Position numbers and translations under genes: made by a program. DNA of 64,000 nucleotides, taken from positions 2,127,467-2,191,466 of the forward strand of contig NZ_BBRD01000001.1 of assembly GCF_000975095.1 (NCBI RefSeq), given 5' to 3'. Under the pieces are notes generated by a model. That model searched no databases and was not told where the DNA came from. It saw only the letters and a program-made list of their open reading frames with translations. The DNA is from Demequina aestuarii. Lineage in GTDB: Bacteria > Actinomycetota > Actinomycetes > Actinomycetales > Demequinaceae. Below, one piece after another: positions 16,896-23,932 of the stretch. Every line of letters begins with the position of its first letter. Within the stretch, counting starts at the first letter, position 1.

Positions 16896-19241
16896 CTAGC
16901 CGACGTACTCCTTGAGGTGCTGGCCCGTGAGCGTCGACGCGTCGGCGACGAGCTGCGCCGGGGTGCCCTCGAACACCACCAGTCCGCCGTCGTGGCCCGC
17001 ACCGGGACCCAGGTCGATGATCCAGTCGGCATGCGCCATCACGGCCTGGTGGTGCTCGATGACGATGACAGTCTTTCCCCCGTCCACCAGGCGGTCGAGG
17101 AGCCCCAACAGCTGCTCGACGTCCGCCAGGTGGAGCCCCGACGTGGGCTCATCGAGAATGTAGACGCCGCCGTCGTCGGCCATGGACACCGCCAGCTTGA
17201 GGCGTTGCCGCTCGCCGCCGGAGAGCGACGTCAGCGGCTGTCCGAGCGTCAGATACCCCAGTCCCACCTCGGCGAGCCGCGACAGCACCTTGTGTGCGGC
17301 CGGCGTCCTGGCGTCGCCGTCGGCGAAGAACCCCTCGGCCTCGTCGACGGACATCGACAGCACCTCGTGGATGTTGCGTCCGCCGAGAGTCAGCTCAAGC
17401 ACCGCGGCGTGGAACTGCTTGCCGCCGCACTCCTCACACGTGGTCGTGACCGTCGACATGGGCCCCAGGTCGGTCTCGATAACGCCCCACCCCTTGCACG
17501 TGGGGCACGCCCCCTCCGAGTTGGCGCTGAACAGGGCCGGCTTCACGCCGTTCGCCTTGGCGAACGCCTTGCGGATGGGTTCCAGCAGCCCCGTGTAGGT
17601 CGCGGGGCTGGATCGTCGAGAGCCCCGGATCGCGGTCTGGTCGATCGCGATGACGCCGTCGCGCCCCGCGACGGAGCCGTGAATCAGGGAGCTCTTGCCG
17701 GAGCCGGCGACCCCGGTCACGACGGTCAGCACGCCTGTGGGGATGTCCACGTCGACCGACTGGAGGTTGTGCGCATCGGCCGCCCGCACCTCGATGGCGC
17801 CGGCCCCTGTCCGCACCGTGGTCTTAAGCGCCGCACGGTCACCCAGATGGCGGCCGGTGAGCGTGCCCGCGTCGCGCAAGGCCTCGACTGTGCCCTCGAA
17901 GACGATCTGCCCGCCCGCCGCACCGGCGTGCGGCCCCAGGTCCACCACGTGGTCTGCGATCGCGATCACCTCGGGCTTGTGCTCGACCACCAGGACCGTG
18001 TTGCCCTTGTCCCGCAGCCGGAGCAGCAGCCCGTTCATGCGCTGGATGTCGTGCGGGTGCAGGCCGATGGTCGGCTCGTCGAAGACGTAGGTGACGTCGG
18101 TGAGCGAGGAGCCCAGGTGGCGGACCATCGTGGTGCGCTGCGACTCCCCGCCGGACAGCGTGCCGGTGGGACGGTCGAGCGAGAGGTACCCGAGCCCGAT
18201 CTCGACGAACGAGTCGAGCGTGTCGCCCAACGCTGCGAGCAGCGGCGCGACCGACGGCTCATCGAGCCGAGCCACCCACTGCGCGAGCTCCGAGATCTGC
18301 ATGGCGCACGCATCGGCGATCGAGATGCCTGCGACCTTGGACGCCCGCGCGCCCTCGGAGAGCCGCGTGCCCTCACACTCCGGGCATGTCTGGAAGGTCA
18401 CCGCGCGCTCCACGAAGGCACGAATGTGCGGCTGCATCGACTCCTTGTCCTTGGACAGCATCGACTTCTGGATCTTGGGGACCAGGCCCTCGTACGTCAT
18501 GTTCATGTTGTCGAACGTGATCTTGCGCGGATCGGCGTAGAGGAACTCCTCGCGCTGCTTCGTGGTGAAGTCCTTGATGGGCTTGTGGGCAGGGACGACC
18601 GCAGTGAAGATGCGGACGTACCAGCCGTCGGCCGTATATCCAGGCACGGTGATGGCGCCGTCGTTGAGCGACTTCGTCTCATCGAGCAGTTGCGTCAGGT
18701 CGATGTCGGTGACGTGGCCCATGCCGTCGCATCGGGGGCACATGCCGCCCGTCTGCGTGAAGGCGACCTTCTCCGTCTTCTTGCCCCCACGCTCGATCGT
18801 GATGGCGCCGGCGGCCTTCACCGACGGGACGTTGAACGAGTATGCGTTCGGGGAGCCCGCGTGAGGCTGGCCGAGCCGGCTGAACAGGATCCGCAGCAGC
18901 GCGTTCGTGTCCGTGGCGGTCCCCACCGTGGAGCGCGCGTTCGCCCCCATCCGCTCCTGGTCGACGATGATCGCGGTGGTGAGCCCCTCGAGCACGTCGA
19001 CATCGGGCCGGTCCATGCTGGGCATGAATCCCTGCACGAACGCGGGGTAGGTCTCGTTGATCATCCGCTGCGACTCGGCGGCGATGGTGCCGAATACCAG
19101 CGAACTCTTTCCCGATCCCGAGACCCCGGTGAACACCGTGAGGCGCCGCTTGGGAATGTCGACGCTCACATCCTTCAGGTTGTGCTCGCGAGCGCCGCGC
19201 ACCTTGATGAGGTCGTGCCTGTCCGCAACATGGTCCGTCAT
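16896..19241 (-). CDS. Class II UvrA-like ABC ATPase
   Basis: A 781-residue tandem ABC protein shorter than housekeeping UvrA (about 950). Both Walker A loops are visible (GVSGSGKSSL near residue 35; GVAGSGKSSL in the second half), both signature motifs (LSGGESQR and LSGGERQR) and the Zn-binding pairs CPRCDGMG, CPECEG, CPTCKGWG and CEECGG. The UvrB-binding region seems missing, as in UvrA2-type proteins linked to drug self-resistance or damage tolerance in actinobacteria. The ATG at 19241 has AAGGA upstream; longer in-frame extension is rejected because it would run into the repeat at 19321. A role in repair or resistance is inferred only. Confidence 0.85.
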   Translation of the reverse strand: MTDHVADRHDLIKVRGAREHNLKDVSVDIPKRRLTVFTGVSGSGKSSLVFGTIAAESQRMINETYPAFVQGFMPSMDRPDVDVLEGLTTAIIVDQERMGANARSTVGTATDTNALLRILFSRLGQPHAGSPNAYSFNVPSVKAAGAITIERGGKKTEKVAFTQTGGMCPRCDGMGHVTDIDLTQLLDETKSLNDGAITVPGYTADGWYVRIFTAVVPAHKPIKDFTTKQREEFLYADPRKITFDNMNMTYEGLVPKIQKSMLSKDKESMQPHIRAFVERAVTFQTCPECEGTRLSEGARASKVAGISIADACAMQISELAQWVARLDEPSVAPLLAALGDTLDSFVEIGLGYLSLDRPTGTLSGGESQRTTMVRHLGSSLTDVTYVFDEPTIGLHPHDIQRMNGLLLRLRDKGNTVLVVEHKPEVIAIADHVVDLGPHAGAAGGQIVFEGTVEALRDAGTLTGRHLGDRAALKTTVRTGAGAIEVRAADAHNLQSVDVDIPTGVLTVVTGVAGSGKSSLIHGSVAGRDGVIAIDQTAIRGSRRSSPATYTGLLEPIRKAFAKANGVKPALFSANSEGACPTCKGWGVIETDLGPMSTVTTTCEECGGKQFHAAVLELTLGGRNIHEVLSMSVDEAEGFFADGDARTPAAHKVLSRLAEVGLGYLTLGQPLTSLSGGERQRLKLAVSMADDGGVYILDEPTSGLHLADVEQLLGLLDRLVDGGKTVIVIEHHQAVMAHADWIIDLGPGAGHDGGLVVFEGTPAQLVADASTLTGQHLKEYVG

Positions 19242-19320
19242 GGTGGTCCTTCCCGGGGCGCGGCCGGCGCCAGGATCCGATTGTGCCAGGCCGATGCGAG
19301 GGCCGGCTCGGTGAGCGCGC

Positions 19321-19409
19321 GGCACTGAGCGCTCGGCAGGATTCACGCGTGGTCGATGGGCGACACTGAGCGCCCACTGGGGCGCTAAGGCGGGTGAGGC
19401 GGGGCGGGG
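19321..19409 (-). repeat. Dispersed intergenic repeat, copy B
   Basis: This copy fills the gap between the VOC stop and the upstream flank of the uvrA-like gene. It holds GGCACTGAGCGCTC, CAGGATTC, then GACACTGAGCGCCCACTGGG, CGCTAAGGCGGG and a GGGGCGGGG tail. AGCGCCC (19369-19375) and GGGCGCT (19380-19386) pair as a perfect 7-bp stem with a 4-nt loop. Read in the direction of the upstream gene it is a plausible 3' stem-loop. See copies at 815 and 21514. Confidence 0.7.
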
Positions 19410-19817
19410 CTAGCTGCGCTGTTGGATGCGGACCATTGCGCCGGCCGGGTCGCGGAACGCACAGTCGCGCACGCCATACGGCTGATCCGCGGGCTCCTGC
19501 ACCACCTCGGCGCCGGAGGCCTCGACGGCGGCGAACACCGCGTCGACGTCGGGGGTGGCGAGCACGATCGCGGCGTACGCACCCTTGGCCATCAGCTCGG
19601 CGATGGTCTGGCGTTCTTGGTCGGTGATGCCGGGATCGACTGAGGGCGGCGTGAGGACGATAGTGCTGCCACCGGCGGGCGGGCCCACGGTGATCCAGCG
19701 CATCGTGCCGGAGCCGACGTCGTTGGTGACCTCGAATCCGAGCGCATCACGGTAGAACGCCAGCGAGGCCTCGGGGTCGGTGTGCGGGATGAACGTGTGC
19801 TGTATCGAGAGGTCCAT
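19410..19817 (-). CDS. VOC-family (glyoxalase/bleomycin-resistance fold) protein
   Basis: A 135-residue single VOC domain: FIPHTDPEASLAFYRDALGFEVTNDVG at the N-terminus, a central GSTIVLTPP strand, and a C-terminal second module ending PYGVRDCAFRDPAGAMVRIQQ. These small proteins bind a metal and act on or sequester small molecules; sequence alone does not fix the substrate. It follows the AraC gene by 10 bp on the same strand, a frequent pairing. TAGCTT also lies 7 nt before its ATG, so it may have its own leaderless promoter inside the end of the AraC gene. Confidence 0.82.
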   Translation of the reverse strand: MDLSIQHTFIPHTDPEASLAFYRDALGFEVTNDVGSGTMRWITVGPPAGGSTIVLTPPSVDPGITDQERQTIAELMAKGAYAAIVLATPDVDAVFAAVEASGAEVVQEPADQPYGVRDCAFRDPAGAMVRIQQRS

Positions 19818-19827
19818 GCCGTTCAAG

Positions 19828-20283
19828 CTACGCCGGGAGCGCGGTCGCCGCTTCTCGATTCCTGACCGGCCGTACGGCGTGCTTGATGACGCAGGTGGGC
19901 AGGTCCACAGGCGAGTCCGCGGCACGCGCACGGTACTCGCTCGGCGAGAGCCCCACGAGCTCCGTGAAGCGGGTTGAAAACGTGCCGGGGGAAGATGAGC
20001 CCACGGCGAGGGACGCGTTGGTCACCGTAACGTCGCCGCGCCGCAGCAGCGCCATCGCCCGCTCCACCCGCCGTGTCATGAGGTACGAATACGGGGTCTC
20101 GCCGAAGGCCTCCTTGAAGCGCCTGCTGAGCGTGCCCGCGGCCATGTGTTCGCCGCGGGCCAGCTCCTCGACATCGAGCGGCTGCGCGTGCTCGCGGTCG
20201 ATCCGGTCGCGAACTCGGCGCAGGCGCGCGAGCTCCGCGGGGCGCGCGGCGGCATCGCGAGGGAGGGCCGATGCGCTGCTCAC
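19828..20283 (-). CDS. AraC-family transcriptional regulator (short form)
   Basis: A 151-residue protein that is almost only the two-helix-turn-helix DNA-binding domain: LRRVRDRIDREHAQPLDVEELARGEHMAAGTLSRRFKEAFGETPYSYL for the first, and AVGSSSPGTFSTRFTELVGLSPSEYR for the second. It has no N-terminal sensor domain, so it may respond through another partner or act constitutively. It lies between the ECF sigma gene (12 bp upstream) and the VOC gene (10 bp downstream) in the same direction, so all may be co-transcribed. The start is GTG. Confidence 0.85.
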   Translation of the reverse strand: MSSASALPRDAAARPAELARLRRVRDRIDREHAQPLDVEELARGEHMAAGTLSRRFKEAFGETPYSYLMTRRVERAMALLRRGDVTVTNASLAVGSSSPGTFSTRFTELVGLSPSEYRARAADSPVDLPTCVIKHAVRPVRNREAATALPA

Positions 20284-20295
20284 CCGGCCATCGTC

Positions 20296-20808
20296 TCACC
20301 TGAGTCGTGGGGTCGCCTGGGGTTCGGCGTCCGCGAGTGCGGTGGCCAGCAGGTCGCGCGCCTTGGCGTAGCGGCTGCGTACCGTGGAGGCTGGCTCGTC
20401 GAGGATGCTGGCGATCTCCGCGAGGCTGAAGCCCTCCCAGTGGCGCAGTCGCACGATCTCTGACAGGTCTGTGTCGAGCGCGGCGATGGCCTCGCGAACC
20501 TCGACGCCGTCGTCGGCGGCGGGCATCGACGCGGCAGACGCGACCTCACGCAGCCGGTCTGCGAGGCGCGTGCGACGGATCCTCGTGCGGGCGGCATTGG
20601 AGACCACGTTGCGTGCGATGCCGAAGAGCCACATGCGCGCCTCGACCGGCAAGGTGGGGAGGTGTTTGGCGCGCCGCCAGGCGACGGTCATGACTTCAGC
20701 GAGCGTGTCGGGCGCATCGTCGATCCCGACGCGTCGTTCGAGGTAGGCGAGGAGATCGTCCGAGTTCGCGCGAACGGCTGCCTCGAGGCGCTCGCTCACT
20801 CGGCTCAC
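20296..20808 (-). CDS. ECF RNA polymerase sigma factor
   Basis: A 170-residue sigma-70-family protein with region 2 (LLAYLERRV, DTLAEVMTVAWRRAKHLP, MWLFGIARNVVSNAAR) and region 4 (LSEIVRLRHWEGFSLAEIASILDEPASTVRSRYAKAR) only, the definition of the ECF group. The GTG start overlaps the stop of the membrane protein gene upstream by GTGA. The order is unusual, since the sigma gene is most often first and its anti-sigma second. Its regulon is unknown; downstream AraC and VOC genes are candidates by position. Confidence 0.88.
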   Translation of the reverse strand: MSRVSERLEAAVRANSDDLLAYLERRVGIDDAPDTLAEVMTVAWRRAKHLPTLPVEARMWLFGIARNVVSNAARTRIRRTRLADRLREVASAASMPAADDGVEVREAIAALDTDLSEIVRLRHWEGFSLAEIASILDEPASTVRSRYAKARDLLATALADAEPQATPRLR

Positions 20809-21446
20809 CAGTCGCTCCGGATCTCGCGGGCCCGCAGCTCGGCGGGGACGGAGCCGGGACAGCGGCTCTCTGCCTCGTAGCTCAGGCGTTCGAGCACACC
20901 CAAGTCCCTGAGGTGGTCGTGCAGCGCAACCGAGGTGGCGAGGCCCACCGCGTCGGCGTAGCGATCGTCCGCCGACCAGTACGGCGTGCCCGGGCCGGCG
21001 TCCACCTCGGTGCCGTCATCGAGAGTGGCGACGTAGTTCGCGGCACGGGCATCGGCGTAGTGTGTCTCGACATCGACGCTGTCGAAGAGGTCGGGCTGCG
21101 CCATGAACTCCTCCGCCGCTTCCACCTCCTCCGAGGTGCCGCGGAAGTTGCCGAGGATCCCCTCGCACACAGCGCCACTCGGCAGGGTGTAGGTCACCTC
21201 GTTGACCGCATCGTCCGCCCACCAGGACGTCCAACCCAGCGCATCGGCCGCCGCGACTCCGCCGGCGCCGACGAGGGCGATGCCGCCCGCGATAGCCACG
21301 CCCATGCGCGGCCGCAACCGTCGCTTGGGGCGCGTGGCCGCGACCATGGCGCGGAGCGCATCGTCTCGCTCGCGCGTCCGATGCGTGGTCACCGGCACGG
21401 AAGCGTTCAGCTTCGCGTCGAGCTCGTGGTCGCGACTGTCGGTCAT
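20805..21446 (-). CDS. Single-pass membrane protein, candidate anti-sigma factor
   Basis: A 213-residue protein with a cytoplasmic N-terminus of about 45 residues, one membrane segment (MGVAIAGGIALVGAGGVAAADALG, about 48-71) and an extracytoplasmic domain with two cysteines that could form a disulfide. It overlaps the ECF sigma gene by GTGA, which together with its topology suggests an anti-sigma or sensor role. It lacks the HxxxCxxC zinc motif of ZAS-type anti-sigma factors, so the assignment rests on topology and position. The start at 21446 is chosen for its GAGGAGG ribosome site; a 35-residue extension upstream would run over the repeat at 21514. Confidence 0.6.
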   Translation of the reverse strand: MTDSRDHELDAKLNASVPVTTHRTRERDDALRAMVAATRPKRRLRPRMGVAIAGGIALVGAGGVAAADALGWTSWWADDAVNEVTYTLPSGAVCEGILGNFRGTSEEVEAAEEFMAQPDLFDSVDVETHYADARAANYVATLDDGTEVDAGPGTPYWSADDRYADAVGLATSVALHDHLRDLGVLERLSYEAESRCPGSVPAELRAREIRSDW

Positions 21447-21513
21447 GTCGTCCTCCTCGTGAAGTGTGCCTTCACCAGGTACATGTCCGGACCGCAGCAT
21501 TCTGACGAAAGGG

Positions 21514-21616
21514 CGACACTGAGCGCTCTCCAGGATTCTCGGGCGCGCCAAGACCGACGCTCAGCGCCCACTGGGACGCTAAGGCGGGAGGAGAGGGCGG
21601 GGCGGAGGAACGGGGG
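21514..21616 (-). repeat. Dispersed intergenic repeat, copy C
   Basis: The repeat lies directly 3' of deoC and upstream of the membrane protein gene. It keeps GACACTGAGCGCTC, CAGGATTC, GACGCTCAGCGCCCACTGGG, ACGCTAAGGCGGG and a G-rich tail ending at the deoC stop codon. The central stem has one mismatch compared with copy B. Similarity to copy B is high outside a variable middle of about 20 bp. Confidence 0.7.
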
Positions 21617-22309
21617 TTAGTAGCCGGCCGGCTCGGTCGCGGGGACCGACGTGCCGTCGAGGCCGTCCAGCACCGCGCGCGTGCCCGAGAGGCCCAAACG
21701 GGTAGCGCCGGCGTCGATCATCGCGAGGGCCGCCTCGGCCGTCCGAACGCCGCCAGAGGCCTTGACTCCCAGACGTCCGCCCACGGTCTCCGCCATCAGC
21801 CGCACCGCCTCGACCGAGGCCCCGCCGGCGGGGTGAAAGCCGGTCGACGTCTTCACGAAGTCGGCACCAGCCGACTCTGACGCGCGGCAGGCGCCCACGA
21901 TCGCCTCATCCGACAGCGCGGCGGATTCGATGATGACCTTGAGGATTTTGCCCTCGGGGACCGCGCCGCGCACGGCGGCCACGTCGGCCTCCACGTCGTC
22001 GAACCGGCCCTCGTTGGCCGCGGCGATGTCGATCACCATGTCGATCTCATCGGCGCCCTGAGCGATGCTCAGCGCGGCCTCGGCGGCCTTGACGGACGAG
22101 TGGTGCTTGCCAGAGGGGAATCCGCACACCACCGCGACGGCGAGCCCGTCGGGGACGTCGACCGGAAGCATCGACGGGGAGACGCACACGGAGAAGACGC
22201 CCAGATCGGCACCCTCGGCGATCAGCGCCTTGACGTCGGCTGGCGTGGCCTCCGGCTTCAGCAGAGTGTGGTCGACGTACTGCGCGAGCTCGTCACGAGA
22301 GAGTGCCAT
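21617..22309 (-). CDS. deoC: Deoxyribose-phosphate aldolase
   Basis: A 230-residue class I aldolase that splits 2-deoxyribose 5-phosphate into glyceraldehyde 3-phosphate and acetaldehyde. [16 protein letters not shown] begins the barrel, [11 protein letters not shown] follows, the region [10 protein letters not shown] holds the catalytic-site lysine strand, and the Schiff-base lysine is in [20 protein letters not shown] carries the second conserved lysine. A GGAGG site precedes the ATG. It supplies the last step for sugar released by DeoA and PunA, although here it stands apart from the deoA operon by about 2.6 kb. Confidence 0.95.
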   Translation of the reverse strand: MALSRDELAQYVDHTLLKPEATPADVKALIAEGADLGVFSVCVSPSMLPVDVPDGLAVAVVCGFPSGKHHSSVKAAEAALSIAQGADEIDMVIDIAAANEGRFDDVEADVAAVRGAVPEGKILKVIIESAALSDEAIVGACRASESAGADFVKTSTGFHPAGGASVEAVRLMAETVGGRLGVKASGGVRTAEAALAMIDAGATRLGLSGTRAVLDGLDGTSVPATEPAGY

Positions 22310-22400
22310 GGGTTCCTCCTAGGGGTGGTCTGGGCTGCCTCCAGCCTACGCGGGCGCGCCACTTGCTACCCGCACGGCGGCGTGCGATCCTCGTCTCTCA

Positions 22401-22471
22401 GAGCCGGATCCCGGCTCCCGGACGAGGCGACGTACCCGGAACGCGACAAGACGTCTCACTGGGAGCACCTC
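22401..22471 (+). promoter_or_regulatory. Guanidine-III (ykkC-III) riboswitch
   Basis: The aptamer occupies about 22418-22455. It starts CCGGACGAGG, continues to GTACCCGG and ends GACAAGACGTC, matching the conserved guanidine-III core nearly base for base. P1 is CCGG 22418-22421 with CCGG 22436-22439; the pseudoknot stem is GACGT 22429-22433 with ACGTC 22451-22455. CTCCC at 22415-22419 is complementary to the GGGAG ribosome site at 22461-22465 and overlaps the 5' P1 strand, giving two exclusive folds: ligand-bound with a free ribosome site, or unbound with it masked. A 7-bp hairpin (22401-22417) adds a further alternative. It precedes a guanidinium exporter gene. Confidence 0.88.
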
Positions 22472-22786
22472 ATGGCATGGTTCGTCCTCATCATCTCCGG
22501 AATGCTCGAAGCCGTGTGGGCCACCGCGCTCAGCCGGAGCGAAGGGTTCACGCGCCTGTGGCCGTCCGTGATCTTCGGGGCAGCGCTGATCCTCAGCATG
22601 GGAGGGCTCGCGTATGCGCTGCGCACGCTGCCGGTCGGCACCGCGTACGCGATCTGGGTCGGCATCGGCGCCGCGCTGACCGTCATCTATGCGATGGCGA
22701 CAGGCGCGGAGACCTTCTCGCTGGTGAACGCACTGCTGATCCTGGGGATCGTCGTCTGCGTCGTGGGCCTCAAGCTCGCTCACTGA
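22472..22786 (+). CDS. gdx: Guanidinium exporter, SMR family (Gdx/SugE type)
   Basis: A 104-residue four-helix small multidrug resistance protein working as an antiparallel dimer, exchanging guanidinium for protons. The essential membrane Glu is in SGMLEAVWATAL (about residue 13), followed by RSEGFTRLWPS and LPVGTAYAIWVGIGAALT, features of the Gdx branch as opposed to the polyaromatic-drug EmrE branch. The guanidine-III riboswitch directly upstream makes the function assignment strong. The ribosome site is GGGAG, 6 nt before the ATG. Confidence 0.92.
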   Translation: MAWFVLIISGMLEAVWATALSRSEGFTRLWPSVIFGAALILSMGGLAYALRTLPVGTAYAIWVGIGAALTVIYAMATGAETFSLVNALLILGIVVCVVGLKLAH

Positions 22787-22816
22787 CGCGGCAGCGTCAG
22801 CGAGCGCCGGACAGGC

Positions 22817-23884
22817 CTAGAGCTCGACGCCGTAGGCCTCGAGGATCAACTCGGCGAGGTCGCCGCGCTCCTCGTAGGGCAAGAAGGCGCCCCAGGCAGC
22901 GGACAGCGTCGCCTCGAGCAGGTCCTCCTTGGTCCAGCCGGCCTCGACGAGGGCAGCGAACTCGCCGGACATCGACACGCCCGAGACGAGCCGGTTGTCA
23001 GTGTTGATGGTCACCGCGAAGCCGAGGTCACGCAGGTCGTGAATCGGGTGGTCCTCGATCGAGGTCGCCGCAGCGGTGTGGACGTTCGACGTGGGGCACA
23101 GCTCGAGCGGGATCTGCTGGTCGAGCGCGTGGCGCGCGATGAGGCCCAGCTCCGGCTCGTCGGTGCCGAAGCCCTCGATGTCCTCGTGGATCCGGGTGCC
23201 GTGCCCGATGCGGCGCGCGCCCTGGAACAGGGCGTCGCCCACCGAGTCGGCGCCGTCGGCCTCTCCCGCGTGAATGGTGACGGGCAGGTGGGCGGCGCGT
23301 GCAGCGGTGAAGGCCGCGGCATGGTTCGAGGCAGGGAAGCCGAGCTCGGGGCCCGCGATATCGAATCCCACGCAGCAGTGGTCGCGGTTGACGATCGCCA
23401 GTGCGGCGATCTCCTCGGAGCGGTCGAGGTGGCGCATCGCGTCCAGCAGCGCGCCGGCACGGATCACACGGCCGGCCTCGGCCGCCTCGCCGATGCCCTC
23501 CTGGATCCCCGCCTGGACGGCCTCGACGACCTGCTGAAGGCCCAGTCCCCCCGCGACGTGCTGCTCAGGCGCATAGCGAAGCTCCGCATAGATCACGCCG
23601 TCCTCAGCGAGGTCCACCACGGCCTCGCGAGCGACGCGGCGCAGGTTCTCCTCCGTCTGCATCACGGCGGTGGTGTGCGCGAAGGCCTCGAGATAGCGCA
23701 CCAGGTCGCCCGAGTTAGCGTTGTTGACGAAGATCTGGGCGAGCTCATCGGGGTCCGTCGAGGGCAGATCGTGGCCGATCTCGGCGGCCAGCTCGATCAG
23801 GGTCGAGGGGCGCAGGCCGCCGTCGAGGTGATCGTGGAGAAGGACCTTGGGCAGGGCGATGATGTCATCGTGGGTGAGGCTCAT
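22817..23884 (-). CDS. add: Adenosine deaminase
   Basis: A 355-residue zinc hydrolase converting (deoxy)adenosine to (deoxy)inosine. Zinc ligands are in LPKVLLHDHLDGGLR (HxH-type) and in VTIHAGEADG with the catalytic Glu region; SIED-type C-terminal acid residues appear in VTINTDNRLVSGVSMSGEF. The C-terminal region is complete. It lies 48 bp after the C39-like gene in the nucleoside salvage cluster, but TAGCCT sits exactly 6 nt before its ATG, so it probably also has its own leaderless promoter. Inosine produced here is a PunA substrate. Confidence 0.94.
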   Translation of the reverse strand: MSLTHDDIIALPKVLLHDHLDGGLRPSTLIELAAEIGHDLPSTDPDELAQIFVNNANSGDLVRYLEAFAHTTAVMQTEENLRRVAREAVVDLAEDGVIYAELRYAPEQHVAGGLGLQQVVEAVQAGIQEGIGEAAEAGRVIRAGALLDAMRHLDRSEEIAALAIVNRDHCCVGFDIAGPELGFPASNHAAAFTAARAAHLPVTIHAGEADGADSVGDALFQGARRIGHGTRIHEDIEGFGTDEPELGLIARHALDQQIPLELCPTSNVHTAAATSIEDHPIHDLRDLGFAVTINTDNRLVSGVSMSGEFAALVEAGWTKEDLLEATLSAAWGAFLPYEERGDLAELILEAYGVEL

Positions 23885-23932
23885 GTGTCCAGGCTAGCCG
23901 GGCGCCGGTGGCCTCGCCGACCGCAGGCCCCG

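Noticed and set aside
16917-19328. 803-codon open frame antisense to the UvrA-like gene
   Set aside because: The opposite strand has full UvrA motifs. The long frame is an expected by-product of GC-rich codon use.
22801-22816. tRNA, rRNA, CRISPR or insertion sequence in the intergenic gaps
   Set aside because: Gaps were read on both strands: no clover-leaf pattern, no regularly spaced repeats, and no transposase-like frames or terminal inverted repeats.
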